A stretch of DNA of 8,403 bases from CAMLDH01 sp966250375 (GCA_966250375.1 CBINHE010000142.1:1-8403); one strand, 5' to 3'. Numbered from the stretch's first letter, positions 1 through 6,916 are shown. Made by a program: numbers and translations. The notes: generated from the sequence alone by a model not told the origin.

Positions 1-55
1 AAAGGCGTCCGCGTTAGTGTGAGCATGCTCACACTAACTCGGACGCTTTTTTTTT
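1..55 (+). terminator. Intrinsic terminator / probable attenuator ahead of nrtA
   Basis: Bases 5-11 (GCGTCCG) pair with 40-46 (CGGACGC). Bases 13-38 form a 26-base perfect palindrome, and the only break in the 5-46 stem is a C12/T39 mismatch. Nine T residues follow at 47-55, and the A-tract at 1-3 can extend the stem into them. This is the form of a Rho-independent terminator on the plus strand. It lies 28 bases before the nrtA start codon, so it would stop transcription entering nrtA. In nitrate assimilation operons such as Klebsiella nasF, a leader terminator is overcome by the ANTAR protein NasR. That role here is inferred; the window starts too late to show the upstream recognition hairpin. 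It could also simply end an upstream gene. Confidence 0.8.
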
Positions 56-83
56 CCCTTATCACTTGTGTTACGAGGACAAC

Positions 84-380
84 ATGACAACGAAAGACAG
101 TAGTGATGGCATCGGTGCTGGGTTCGACAAAAAATACGGCATCAAAATCACGCCGTCCAAAGAGACATCCTGGCCCAGCGTGCGCGGCAAGCTGATCAAC
201 GGCGAACTTGATGCCGCGCATGTGCTGTATGGCGTGCATCTTGGCGTGAGCGGGCCGAAGAAGGACATGGCGACGCTGATGACATTGAACAACAATGGAC
301 AAGCGATCACCCTGTCGAAAAAGCTCGCAGACAAAGGCGCGGTTGATGGCGCATCGCTGGCCAAATTGATGAAAACCTCA
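84..380 (+). pseudogene. nrtA: nrtA remnant: nitrate ABC transporter substrate-binding protein, truncated
   Basis: The ATG at 84 has a GAGG ribosome site at 75-78. About 98 codons read like the N-terminal part of the NrtA/NasF nitrate-binding family: FDKKYGIKITPSKETSW, then NGELDAAHVLYG, GPKKDMATLMTLNNNGQAI and LSKKLADKGAVDGASLAKLM. The intact family is about 400 or more residues and normally has a hydrophobic GFIPLTDCA-like strand before FDKKYG, which is absent here. The usual YGLIYG run is shortened to YG. After about base 377 similarity ends, and the frame runs on as unrelated sequence through the start of the next gene to a stop at 534-536. Bases 378-451 might hold the tail of nrtB: another frame ends in TAA at 439-441, at normal operon distance from the next start. 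The product would lack most of the binding fold. The family assignment is strong; the internal deletions are judged from memory of the family. Confidence 0.75.
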
Positions 381-451
381 GTCCCGAGGGAGGAGGGAGA
401 ACAGCCGCAATTCGCTGTCTCGAATTACGGAAGTTCAATAATGGAGAAATC

Positions 452-1270
452 ATGGATAAGATCGCAAACAAGTTCATCGAAATTCAAAACGCGGAAATGG
501 TATTCCATACCAAGAAGGGCGCGTTCCACGCATTGAAAGACATCAATCTGAGTGTCGAGAAAGGCGAGTTCCTCACGCTGATCGGTCACTCCGGCTGCGG
601 CAAATCGACGCTCCTGAATTTGATTTCAGGTTTGCTCACCGCAACCGACGGCACCTTGCTGTGTGCCAATCGCGAAATCGCCGGGCTCTCGCCGGAGCGC
701 GCCGTGGTGTTCCAGAACCATTCATTGCTGCCTTGGCTGACCTGCTACGAAAACGTGTACCTGGCGATCGAGCGCGTGTTCGGCGCGGCCGAAACCAAGG
801 CGCAGTTGAAGGACCGCACGAAGGCCGCGTTGGCGCTGCTGGTCGGCCTCACGCATGCTGAAAAAAAGCGCCCGCATGAAATTTCGGGCGGCATGAAGCA
901 GCGTGTCGGCATCGCCCGAGCCCTGTCGATGGAACCCAAGGTATTGTTGATGGATGAACCGTTCGGCGCACTGGATGCATTGACGCGCGCGTATCTGCAG
1001 GACGAATTGCTGAAAATCGTCGCCAAGACCGGATCGACAGTGGTGATGGTCACACATGATGTGGATGAGGCCGTGCTGTTGTCTGATCGCATCGTGATGA
1101 TGGCGAACGGGCCGGCCGCGACCATCGGCGAAATCCTGCCAGTGCGGCTGGCGCGTCCGCGTGAACGCGTCGCGCTGGCGCAGGATCCGTTGTATATCGA
1201 GTATCGGGCTTCGGTGCTTGAGTTCCTTTACCATCGCCAAGCGCATCCGGCGATGAAAGAGGCTGCATGA
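452..1270 (+). CDS. nrtD: Nitrate ABC transporter ATP-binding protein (NrtD/NasD type)
   Basis: This is a full-length 272-residue ABC ATPase that would power nitrate or nitrite uptake through an inner-membrane permease. All motifs are intact: Walker A GHSGCGKST at 45-53, Q-loop glutamine 88 in VVFQNHSLLPW, signature ISGGMKQR at 144-151, Walker B VLLMDEP at 164-170 with catalytic Glu169, and switch His202 in THDVDEA. The N-terminal text EMVFHTKKGAFHAL and the CANREIAG / NHSLLPWLTCYENVYLA stretches are typical of NrtC/NrtD ATPases; closely related taurine/sulfonate (TauB/SsuB) ATPases are less likely. The start has GGAGA at 443-447. The gene follows the nrtA remnant with no nrtB permease between, so it has no partner in this window. 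It may be idle, or serve a permease elsewhere. No terminator is visible after its stop, where a convergent gene remnant begins at once. Confidence 0.9.
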   Translation: MDKIANKFIEIQNAEMVFHTKKGAFHALKDINLSVEKGEFLTLIGHSGCGKSTLLNLISGLLTATDGTLLCANREIAGLSPERAVVFQNHSLLPWLTCYENVYLAIERVFGAAETKAQLKDRTKAALALLVGLTHAEKKRPHEISGGMKQRVGIARALSMEPKVLLMDEPFGALDALTRAYLQDELLKIVAKTGSTVVMVTHDVDEAVLLSDRIVMMANGPAATIGEILPVRLARPRERVALAQDPLYIEYRASVLEFLYHRQAHPAMKEAA

Positions 1271-1701
1271 TGTCGGCTTGAACCTGGATGCCGTTGGCCG
1301 CTTCCTTTTGCCGGGAAGCCTCCTCGCGCATCAGCGATGCATCAACGAGCGATGCATTCCACTGTGAGTTGGCATCCCCCTCGCTGACGGCCTCCTCACG
1401 CACGCTCAACTGTTCCATATCAAACTGCAAGTCAGGGATATCCTTGCCTAGCGGCTTGAATCAGGCCCGTATCCACCAGGAAAGAGCGCTTGACTGCTTC
1501 CGGTGCATCCTCCAGCTTCAGCGGCACGCCAGCCAGTCGCGCGGCGCGGTACATCGTTGCCAGCGTAATGCGCGATACCATGTCGGCGCCTTCCTCATTC
1601 TTGCCGCGCCCTTGCATGGCTTGTTCCAGCGTGTGGGCATCGTCGAATAGCGTCATCGTGTGAACCGGCGCGTCATCGTCGTTGCTGCAGGTCTGGTACA
1701 A
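1271..1701 (-). pseudogene. Frameshifted remnant of a second tle1-like (DUF2235) effector gene
   Basis: An 89-codon frame (1701-1432, TTG start) contains GADMVSRITLATMYRAARLAGVPLKLE followed by VKRSFLVDTGLI. This matches residues 392-436 of the intact Tle1 upstream (SDMLSRMPLAHMYREARLAGVPLKLE, VKDSF). The DNA also matches: 1510-1575 aligns without gaps to 2544-2609 with 52 of 66 bases identical by hand count. The frame ends at a TGA (1432-1434). The neighbouring frame continues from about 1460 with FKPLGKDIPDLQFD, where the intact copy has FNRYLG, so a frameshift near 1461 is likely. The continued frame is charged and rich in Glu/Ala, and runs to the end of nrtD without a recognisable family. 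No GXSXG or catalytic His region is present. It is a diverged paralogue fragment, not a recent duplicate, and is probably non-functional. Confidence 0.7.
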
Positions 1702-1703
1702 GA

Positions 1704-3797
1704 TTAACCCGCCCTGGCTTTATCGTCCCTGCGATAGCCATGCGCGGCAGCCGTTTTGACCACCGTGCGATCTCCTTGAGAAATCAGCATCCCATCGGCA
1801 CCGGCATAGATCTTCCGGTAACGTAAATAGCCCGCGCCGGACCATCCCGGCTCCCGGCCATCGGTTGGCATTTCCGGCACTTTTCCCGTGCGCTCGTACG
1901 ACTTCGCCCATTTGCGCTGGTCACGCGTCAGCGGATCGGCCCTGCCCTCATCGCCCACACGCTCGTCATAGTCGTGCATCGCGCGCACCCATGCTTGCAA
2001 CTCGCCCTCAACGTCACCCGCCTCGGTCGATGTCAACTTGAACCATGCGCGGGAATCATGCACGTAGTCGTCAAAAAACGTTTCCATCCCATCCGGCAAA
2101 AATTCCTTGTTCCAGAAGCGTGTAATTTCTTTCCATTCGTCGAACCACCAATTGTCAAAGCCCGGTGCTTGCGGCGCTATGTCGGCAGCGGTGCGTGGCG
2201 CCGTTGGTCTGGTTTCGCCATTGTGCAAGGTGTCTGACGGATTGAGATACTCTTCACGCCACCGCTCATAATGCGCGACTTCTTTCGTGAATTCTGCGTT
2301 GGCGCCACGCATATCGTTTTTGTCCTCTGCGATGGCACGACCGAAGCTGTCGATACTTTCCAAAGGCGTCGATCCAGATTGGCGACGCTTTTGTCGCCAC
2401 TGAATATAAAAACTGCGCTGCTCGCGCATGATGCCGGTCAGATCGCCGCTCGTCGTCTTGGCATAACCCAGATAACGATTGAACGCAGCAATGCTCGCCG
2501 GCGCAATTTTGAAACTATCCTTCACCCACTGTTGCGCCACCAACTCCAGCTTCAACGGCACACCGGCCAACCGCGCCTCACGGTACATGTGCGCCAGCGG
2601 CATGCGCGACAACATATCGCTGCCTGTTTCATCGACCCCCTTGCCTTGTTCATGCAGCAGATAACCGCCGCCGACATCGGAGTGCGCGCCGGGATACACG
2701 ATCTCTGCATGATCATCGCCCATCGCGTTCTTGACGGAGATCGAGTCAAGCGGAAAGCTGCGCCGCACCTCATGCCCCGCCACCAGATGCAGGCACCGGC
2801 TGAATGCGCGCGGCACGCGCAAGCTCACCTCCGCATCCGACCAATCCCAATGACCATTGGCCGTGTTGAAGGTATTAGCCAGCCCCACCGATGCGACCGT
2901 ATCGAACAGTCCCATAAAATCAAAATTCACCGGAAACCCGGCCAGCGTCATGCCCGGCTTGCCCAGCAATTGCGCATCCAGTTTGCACAGAGCGACCATC
3001 CAGTTGGCAAAAGCCCGCGCCGATGCGGCCCCGCGAGAAAAACCGAATACGGAAACATAAATTTGCTGCACCCAACCCACCGTGGTGTTGTTCGGTTTCT
3101 CGCCGTCGGGCCCCGCCATATGATGTCGAATCGCCTGGTGGAGTTTGCGCAAGATCGGCTCAAACTGATTGCGTGCGGCGCGCGGATCGTCGGACGGCGG
3201 GGCGGTCATCCCTTGCAAACCGAATGCGTTGAGACTGATTTTTTTACAGAGGTCGCGCGCTTCCCGGGGATCAATTAACAATGCGTCGTTCAAGAAAAAA
3301 CGCGACAGGTTATTGATTGCCTGCAGTAGCGACCAGACGATGCGCGGTCCGCCCAGATACGCCATCGCCGCGCCCATTTTGGCGTCGCGGCCGGTGCCGG
3401 TGTCGCCGACGCGATCGAAGGCAGTGCCGACGCCGGGGGTATAGCAACGGAAGTAGTTATTGAACTTGAGCGGCTCGAACTCCCATGCCGGATCGCCCTT
3501 GACGACGCCCGGCACGCTGCGGCCGGGATAGCAACTGTAGAGCCGCGCGACGTTGGTGTGCGATGAATTTTTCTTTTCGATGGAATCCGAAAAATTATTG
3601 CGGGTGCCGTCGTGGAAAAATCCGAAGAAGAGGTTGGGTTTGCAGGAGGCACCGGGTTGGCCTATGGGGGCGGATTCACGGCGCTCGAAAGGTTTAAAGG
3701 CATCTCTTTCGCTAGTTGAAAAAAACTCGAATTTTTTTGATGGGTCTGTGTAATCAGTACCTTCTTCATTAAAAGGGGACGCCAATTTTGCGCTCAT
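1704..3797 (-). CDS. tle1: Tle1-family T6SS phospholipase effector (DUF2235)
   Basis: The 697-residue product has the DUF2235 alpha/beta-hydrolase layout of Tle1 antibacterial lipases, which cleave membrane phospholipids in the periplasm of rival cells. The conserved entry FFGFFHDGTRNN is at 57-68. The nucleophile elbow GFSRG is at 252-256 (Ser254), the acid is likely Asp299 in GLFDTVAS, and the histidine is His372 in YPGAHSDVGGGY. Spacing resembles characterised Tle1 enzymes. No signal peptide is seen, as expected for a T6SS cargo. The Trp- and charge-rich C-terminal third (about 450-697) is probably the variable accessory part. The ATG overlaps the stop of the DUF3304 gene upstream (ATGA, 3794-3797), which suggests coupled translation. 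The first 26 codons are AT-rich, unlike the rest. Delivery would need a VgrG or PAAR protein; only a vgrG fragment lies nearby. Family call is strong; substrate and activity are inferred. Confidence 0.88.
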   Translation of the reverse strand: MSAKLASPFNEEGTDYTDPSKKFEFFSTSERDAFKPFERRESAPIGQPGASCKPNLFFGFFHDGTRNNFSDSIEKKNSSHTNVARLYSCYPGRSVPGVVKGDPAWEFEPLKFNNYFRCYTPGVGTAFDRVGDTGTGRDAKMGAAMAYLGGPRIVWSLLQAINNLSRFFLNDALLIDPREARDLCKKISLNAFGLQGMTAPPSDDPRAARNQFEPILRKLHQAIRHHMAGPDGEKPNNTTVGWVQQIYVSVFGFSRGAASARAFANWMVALCKLDAQLLGKPGMTLAGFPVNFDFMGLFDTVASVGLANTFNTANGHWDWSDAEVSLRVPRAFSRCLHLVAGHEVRRSFPLDSISVKNAMGDDHAEIVYPGAHSDVGGGYLLHEQGKGVDETGSDMLSRMPLAHMYREARLAGVPLKLELVAQQWVKDSFKIAPASIAAFNRYLGYAKTTSGDLTGIMREQRSFYIQWRQKRRQSGSTPLESIDSFGRAIAEDKNDMRGANAEFTKEVAHYERWREEYLNPSDTLHNGETRPTAPRTAADIAPQAPGFDNWWFDEWKEITRFWNKEFLPDGMETFFDDYVHDSRAWFKLTSTEAGDVEGELQAWVRAMHDYDERVGDEGRADPLTRDQRKWAKSYERTGKVPEMPTDGREPGWSGAGYLRYRKIYAGADGMLISQGDRTVVKTAAAHGYRRDDKARAG

Positions 3798-4020
3798 GGT
3801 TTTCTCTTGATCCAGTCATCTAAATCTTGCTGTGATACAGCTATTGATTCTTCATATCGGTTAATAAGATATTTTTTATAAGCAGGATCATCCGAACCAG
3901 AGAAATGTTTGATTTCTTTTGCCCGGTATTTGGTATCAAATGCCCAGCTTTTTTTCAGACTTTTTTCTGGGTCATCTCTTAGCTGTTTGAGTAAAATTTG
4001 TCCAGTGTAGACATCGTCTT
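3721..4020. other. AT-rich composition patch across the tli/tle1 junction
   Basis: By hand count 109 of 300 bases are G or C (36%), against about 62-67% in 4081-4200 and 52% in 3661-3720. The patch covers the C-terminal third of the DUF3304 immunity gene and the first 26 or so codons of tle1, and both reading frames stay open through it. The left edge is near 3720 and the right edge near 4040-4060. The sharp change inside one gene suggests this segment has a different source from its surroundings. Confidence 0.7.
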
Positions 4021-4534
4021 TTTTATATTCCAAATCTCGCTCCCACAATTTCCGTCGATACTCAATGCTCGGCACCGGCCACCCCTTGATCTTGCCCGGC
4101 CATTTCGCATGCGGCGGACCGTAGTTGCTCGACACCACCTCCACGCTCCCATCCTGATACAGCGCCGCCCACAACTGCCCCGGCTTGCCGTCCACATACG
4201 GCGGCAGCTCGACCATCGTGTCCTTCACCAGATTCAGGCTGCCGTCGTAAATCTTCAGCCGCACCTTGATCCCCGCCTGCCATGTCTCGGGTATGCGAAA
4301 GCAGCACATCGTCCCGCCGGCACCATACGGATCGACCGGCTCCGCACTGTGATTATTCGGATCGTTCGGGTCCGACAAGGCGTAGGTCATGGCCTGGTCG
4401 CTGTAATTCACGCCGCCGGTATCGACGCCGATCTTGCCATCGGTTTGGCGCGGCAGGCTGCAAGCGTCGAGACAGGCGACGGCAAAGAGCGTCAGGGTCA
4501 ATGCACGGATTGTTTTCAGAGAGGGGAAATGCAT
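3794..4534 (-). CDS. DUF3304 lipoprotein, probable Tle1 immunity protein (Tli1-like)
   Basis: The 246-residue protein begins with a basic N-terminus and a hydrophobic stretch (residues 11-21) ending in LDAC, so Cys25 is the likely lipidated residue. Cys21 is an alternative, and Asp at the -2 position is unusual. The segment GGTMCCFRIPETWQAGIKVRLK (starting near residue 73) has the Cys-Cys/Pro/Trp pattern typical of DUF3304 proteins, which are commonly encoded beside DUF2235 effectors. It would sit in the periplasm, anchored to a membrane, and neutralise the phospholipase of sister cells. It lies just upstream of tle1 and overlaps it by four bases, so immunity is made before toxin. The coding sequence changes from GC-rich to AT-rich near residue 165, so the C-terminal third may have been exchanged. 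The start ATG at 4532-4534 has a weak GAGA site upstream. Immunity function is inferred from family and context. Confidence 0.8.
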   Translation of the reverse strand: MHFPSLKTIRALTLTLFAVACLDACSLPRQTDGKIGVDTGGVNYSDQAMTYALSDPNDPNNHSAEPVDPYGAGGTMCCFRIPETWQAGIKVRLKIYDGSLNLVKDTMVELPPYVDGKPGQLWAALYQDGSVEVVSSNYGPPHAKWPGKIKGWPVPSIEYRRKLWERDLEYKKDDVYTGQILLKQLRDDPEKSLKKSWAFDTKYRAKEIKHFSGSDDPAYKKYLINRYEESIAVSQQDLDDWIKRKP

Positions 4535-4551
4535 ATTTTTCTCGTTATGCT

Positions 4552-4893
4552 TTACGTTGTCAGATTGGTTTTTGTTGCGCTACGCGCTCCAGCAATGCGG
4601 GGACGATGGGAATGCCGCGCCGTACCGTGTCGAAGGCGCATTGGTAGGGGCCGGGTGAGGAAGGCCTGGTCCGTTTCCCGGTTGTCGGTGCTGAGTGCTT
4701 CGACGGTGATGCGGTAGCTGTCGTTGATGGCTTCGTGGGCGATGACGCGGTGCGCGAGCAGGGTGTCGGGGGCGATGCCGTTGCCGTGGGCGAGTGCAAA
4801 TTTGAGGATGCAGCGGGCTTGCGTGAACGGCGACGCGAAGGCGGCGAGGATGTTACCGGCTAGCGCAGATGGATCGAACGATGGCGAGGTCAT
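4552..4893 (-). pseudogene. vgrG: 5' fragment of vgrG (T6SS spike protein)
   Basis: The 113-codon frame reads like the start of a VgrG: a short leader, then FTQARCILKFALAHG, LLAHRVIAHEAINDSYRI and TVEALSTD, matching the first beta domain where VgrG proteins carry a VDxLST-type motif. Intact VgrG proteins are about 600-900 residues, so only the first 80-90 codons survive. After LSTDNRE the sequence is ambiguous. The same frame continues to a stop at 4552, while the next frame contains QCAFDTVRRGIPIVPALLER and ends naturally at about 4560. The second looks more protein-like and may be the tail of another gene fused by deletion. The DUF3304 gene starts 17 bases after this frame's stop, so read-through could still transcribe tli-tle1. 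The fragment cannot form a spike. VgrG identity rests on motif recognition only. Confidence 0.6.
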
Positions 4894-4989
4894 ATGGCGA
4901 TGCCCTGATGATATTGGTTGTCGGAGGCGGGCGAGCCGGGGACGGACCGGGCGGATTGCGGGAGCCGGTCAGTATGTAAAGTGCCCGTA

Positions 4990-5018
4990 AAGATATGCGA
5001 ATATTAGCTTTGTTGCAA
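4990..5018 (-). promoter_or_regulatory. Possible sigma-70 promoter for the vgrG'-tli-tle1 unit
   Basis: On the minus strand TTGCAA (5013-5018) is followed after 17 bases by TATCTT (4990-4995), each matching 4 of 6 consensus bases at ideal spacing. It lies in the AT-rich part of the 290-base gap between the kinase gene and the vgrG fragment. It would start RNA about 90 bases before the vgrG fragment and serve the immunity and toxin genes. No intrinsic terminator for the kinase operon is visible in this gap, so read-through from upstream is also possible. Confidence 0.35.
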
Positions 5019-5183
5019 CCAATTATTTGGGCATAGGCAACGAAAATAATCCGCACCAATAGCATGCTGATGCAGCACGATATTTGACTGAAATAGAAGG
5101 GAAATTTGGGCGCGAGAAGAGTCGGAATCGTGAGTTTTACCCCGCCAACTAACTCCAAGCGCTAGATTGAATGTGGCGCAATA

Positions 5184-6887
5184 TCAACGCACCACGATCA
5201 AATAAAGCAGCAACAGATTCAGCACGATCGACACTGCGGCAACCGTTCTCCACAATGAAAGCGGATCGCGCTTCGCCAGCGGCGTCGATACCGGCGCGGC
5301 AAGCGGACGGGTGGTGCCGCGCTCCAGCGCCAGCAGAAACTCTTCCGCAGTTTCAAAACGGTCAGCCGGATCGCGTGCGACAGCCTTCAGCAAGACGTTT
5401 TCCAGCCATATCGGGATATCGGGCCGATAGCGGCTGGGCGGCACGGCGTCCCCAAAACGCGGGCGTTGAAAGGGTTCGATTTCACCATACGGATAATGAC
5501 GTGTGAGCATCACATACAAGGTGACGCCCGCGCTATACAGGTCGGTCTGGCGCGATGGCGGCGCATTGTCGAATTGTTCTGGCGCCAAAAACGATGGCGT
5601 GCCGGCCTGCGGCGCCTTGATCTCGTCTTCGGTTTCCAGACCGGATTGCGCAACGCCCAAGTCCAGCACCCGCAATTCGCCATCGTCGCCGAGGTGGATG
5701 TTGGCCGGCTTGATATCGCGATGGATGACGCTGCGTCGATGCAGCGCGCCTAGTGCGCGGACCAGCTTCACGCCATGCGCGATGACGTCGGGTGCGGTGA
5801 AATGTTCGCCGGCATCGATATGCTGCTGCAAGGTGGCGCCTTCGTGCCACGTGGTCAGGTAGTACAGGTAATTTCTTTGCTCAGGCGTGATGACCTGTGG
5901 GAAAAAGCGCGCGACGATGCGCTTTGCGAGCCATTCCTCGTGCGCGAATGCGGACCGTTCATGCGCGTCGTTCGCGCGATCCGGATGCAGCGTTTTCAAC
6001 ACCAGTTTGCGTTGCGAGCGCGGATCGATTACGCGATAAAGCAGCGTTGCCTGCGACAGGTGAATGATCGCATCGACCAGATAGCCATCAATGGTCTGGC
6101 CGATCTTGAGCTTGGGCGGAACCGGCAATTGCTGCGACACCGACAAGGCATCGCGCAGGTTTTCTTCCGACAGGGCTTCGACTTTCAGTGCCAATGCACT
6201 GACGTTGTCGCTGGAGCCGGCCTTCAGCGCACTCTTCACCAGCGCGTCAGCCGCGTCAATGGGATTGATGCGACCAAGTGCAAGTTCGGATAACCAGCTG
6301 GTCAAATCGTATTCCGTCAATGCTGCCCACACGCCATCGCAGGCCAGCAAAAATACATCGCGCTCGCATAATTCGCCCATGCCGTGGTCGATCGCGATGC
6401 GTGAATCGAGCCCGATGGCGCGTGTCAGAACATGTTGCATCTCCGGCCGGTCCCATACATGATCGGTCGTCAGCCGCGTCAACACGCCATCGCGCAAAAG
6501 ATACAAGCGAGTATCGCCGACATGCGAAAAGTAATACGACCTGCCGCGCAACACGATAGTCGTCAACGTGGCCGCCATGCCGGCGAGTTCACGCCGTCTC
6601 AACCCTTGGGCCTGCACCCAGCTATTGATGGCCTTGATAACACGATCGAGCGACTGCGTTACCGGCCAGGTATCAGGCGTTGCGTAATAATCGGTGAGCA
6701 GGCCGCGCACCGCATACTCGGATGCTTCGTGCCCGCCCTCATTGCCGGATACTCCATCGGCAATCGCTGCAATCAAGCCCTTGGTCGACAACTCCGGTTC
6801 GTTGGGCGTGACCATGCCGACGAAATCTTCGTTGCGTTTGCGCAGGCCGGTCAGTGTGGCATGGCCTGCGGTAATGGTGAGGGGCAT
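5184..6887 (-). CDS. PP2C phosphatase-Ser/Thr kinase fusion of the nitrate assimilation cluster
   Basis: This 567-residue protein joins two opposing activities. Residues 1-235 form a PP2C-type phosphatase: RKRNED (16-21), DGVSGNEGG (44-52), GDTR (124-127), ACDGVW (Asp184) and SSDN (Asp227) keep the metal-binding acids. Residues 265-525 form a Hanks-type kinase with Lys298, HRDIKPAN (389-396), DLG (409-411, in place of DFG) and APEQ (435-438). The glycine-rich loop is poor: IIHLSQATLLYRV has no GxGxxG. Residues 546-565 form one membrane helix at the very C-terminus, so the enzyme is tail-anchored with its domains in the cytoplasm. It starts 29 bases after the nitrate transporter gene, in one operon. 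In Pseudomonas aeruginosa the equivalent kinase (PA1782) sits between nasA (PA1783) and nirB. The start at 6887 fits the beginning of the PP2C domain; no strong ribosome site is seen. Targets are unknown. Confidence 0.88.
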   Translation of the reverse strand: MPLTITAGHATLTGLRKRNEDFVGMVTPNEPELSTKGLIAAIADGVSGNEGGHEASEYAVRGLLTDYYATPDTWPVTQSLDRVIKAINSWVQAQGLRRRELAGMAATLTTIVLRGRSYYFSHVGDTRLYLLRDGVLTRLTTDHVWDRPEMQHVLTRAIGLDSRIAIDHGMGELCERDVFLLACDGVWAALTEYDLTSWLSELALGRINPIDAADALVKSALKAGSSDNVSALALKVEALSEENLRDALSVSQQLPVPPKLKIGQTIDGYLVDAIIHLSQATLLYRVIDPRSQRKLVLKTLHPDRANDAHERSAFAHEEWLAKRIVARFFPQVITPEQRNYLYYLTTWHEGATLQQHIDAGEHFTAPDVIAHGVKLVRALGALHRRSVIHRDIKPANIHLGDDGELRVLDLGVAQSGLETEDEIKAPQAGTPSFLAPEQFDNAPPSRQTDLYSAGVTLYVMLTRHYPYGEIEPFQRPRFGDAVPPSRYRPDIPIWLENVLLKAVARDPADRFETAEEFLLALERGTTRPLAAPVSTPLAKRDPLSLWRTVAAVSIVLNLLLLYLIVVR

Positions 6888-6916
6888 GATTGCGTATCGG
6901 ACGGCACCGTATGCGA

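Noticed and set aside
1300..1319. Inverted repeat GCTTCC / GGAAGC as a terminator after nrtD
   Set aside because: Six-base stem with an eight-base loop and no T-run on either strand; it falls within the remnant coding frame and is likely chance.
2271..3278. Long open frame (335 codons) on the plus strand opposite tle1
   Set aside because: It is antisense to a clear DUF2235 gene and its Arg/His-rich text is typical of a shadow of GC-rich coding sequence.
3998..4717. 239-codon plus-strand frame opposite the DUF3304 gene and vgrG fragment
   Set aside because: It has low-complexity Arg/His/Val composition and no motifs, and it covers parts of two minus-strand genes; a shadow frame.
4894..5158. 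Open frame of about 100 codons in the gap between the kinase and the vgrG fragment
   Set aside because: It is hydrophobic at first and then Pro/Arg-rich, changes composition midway, overlaps the vgrG start and has no recognisable motif or ribosome site.
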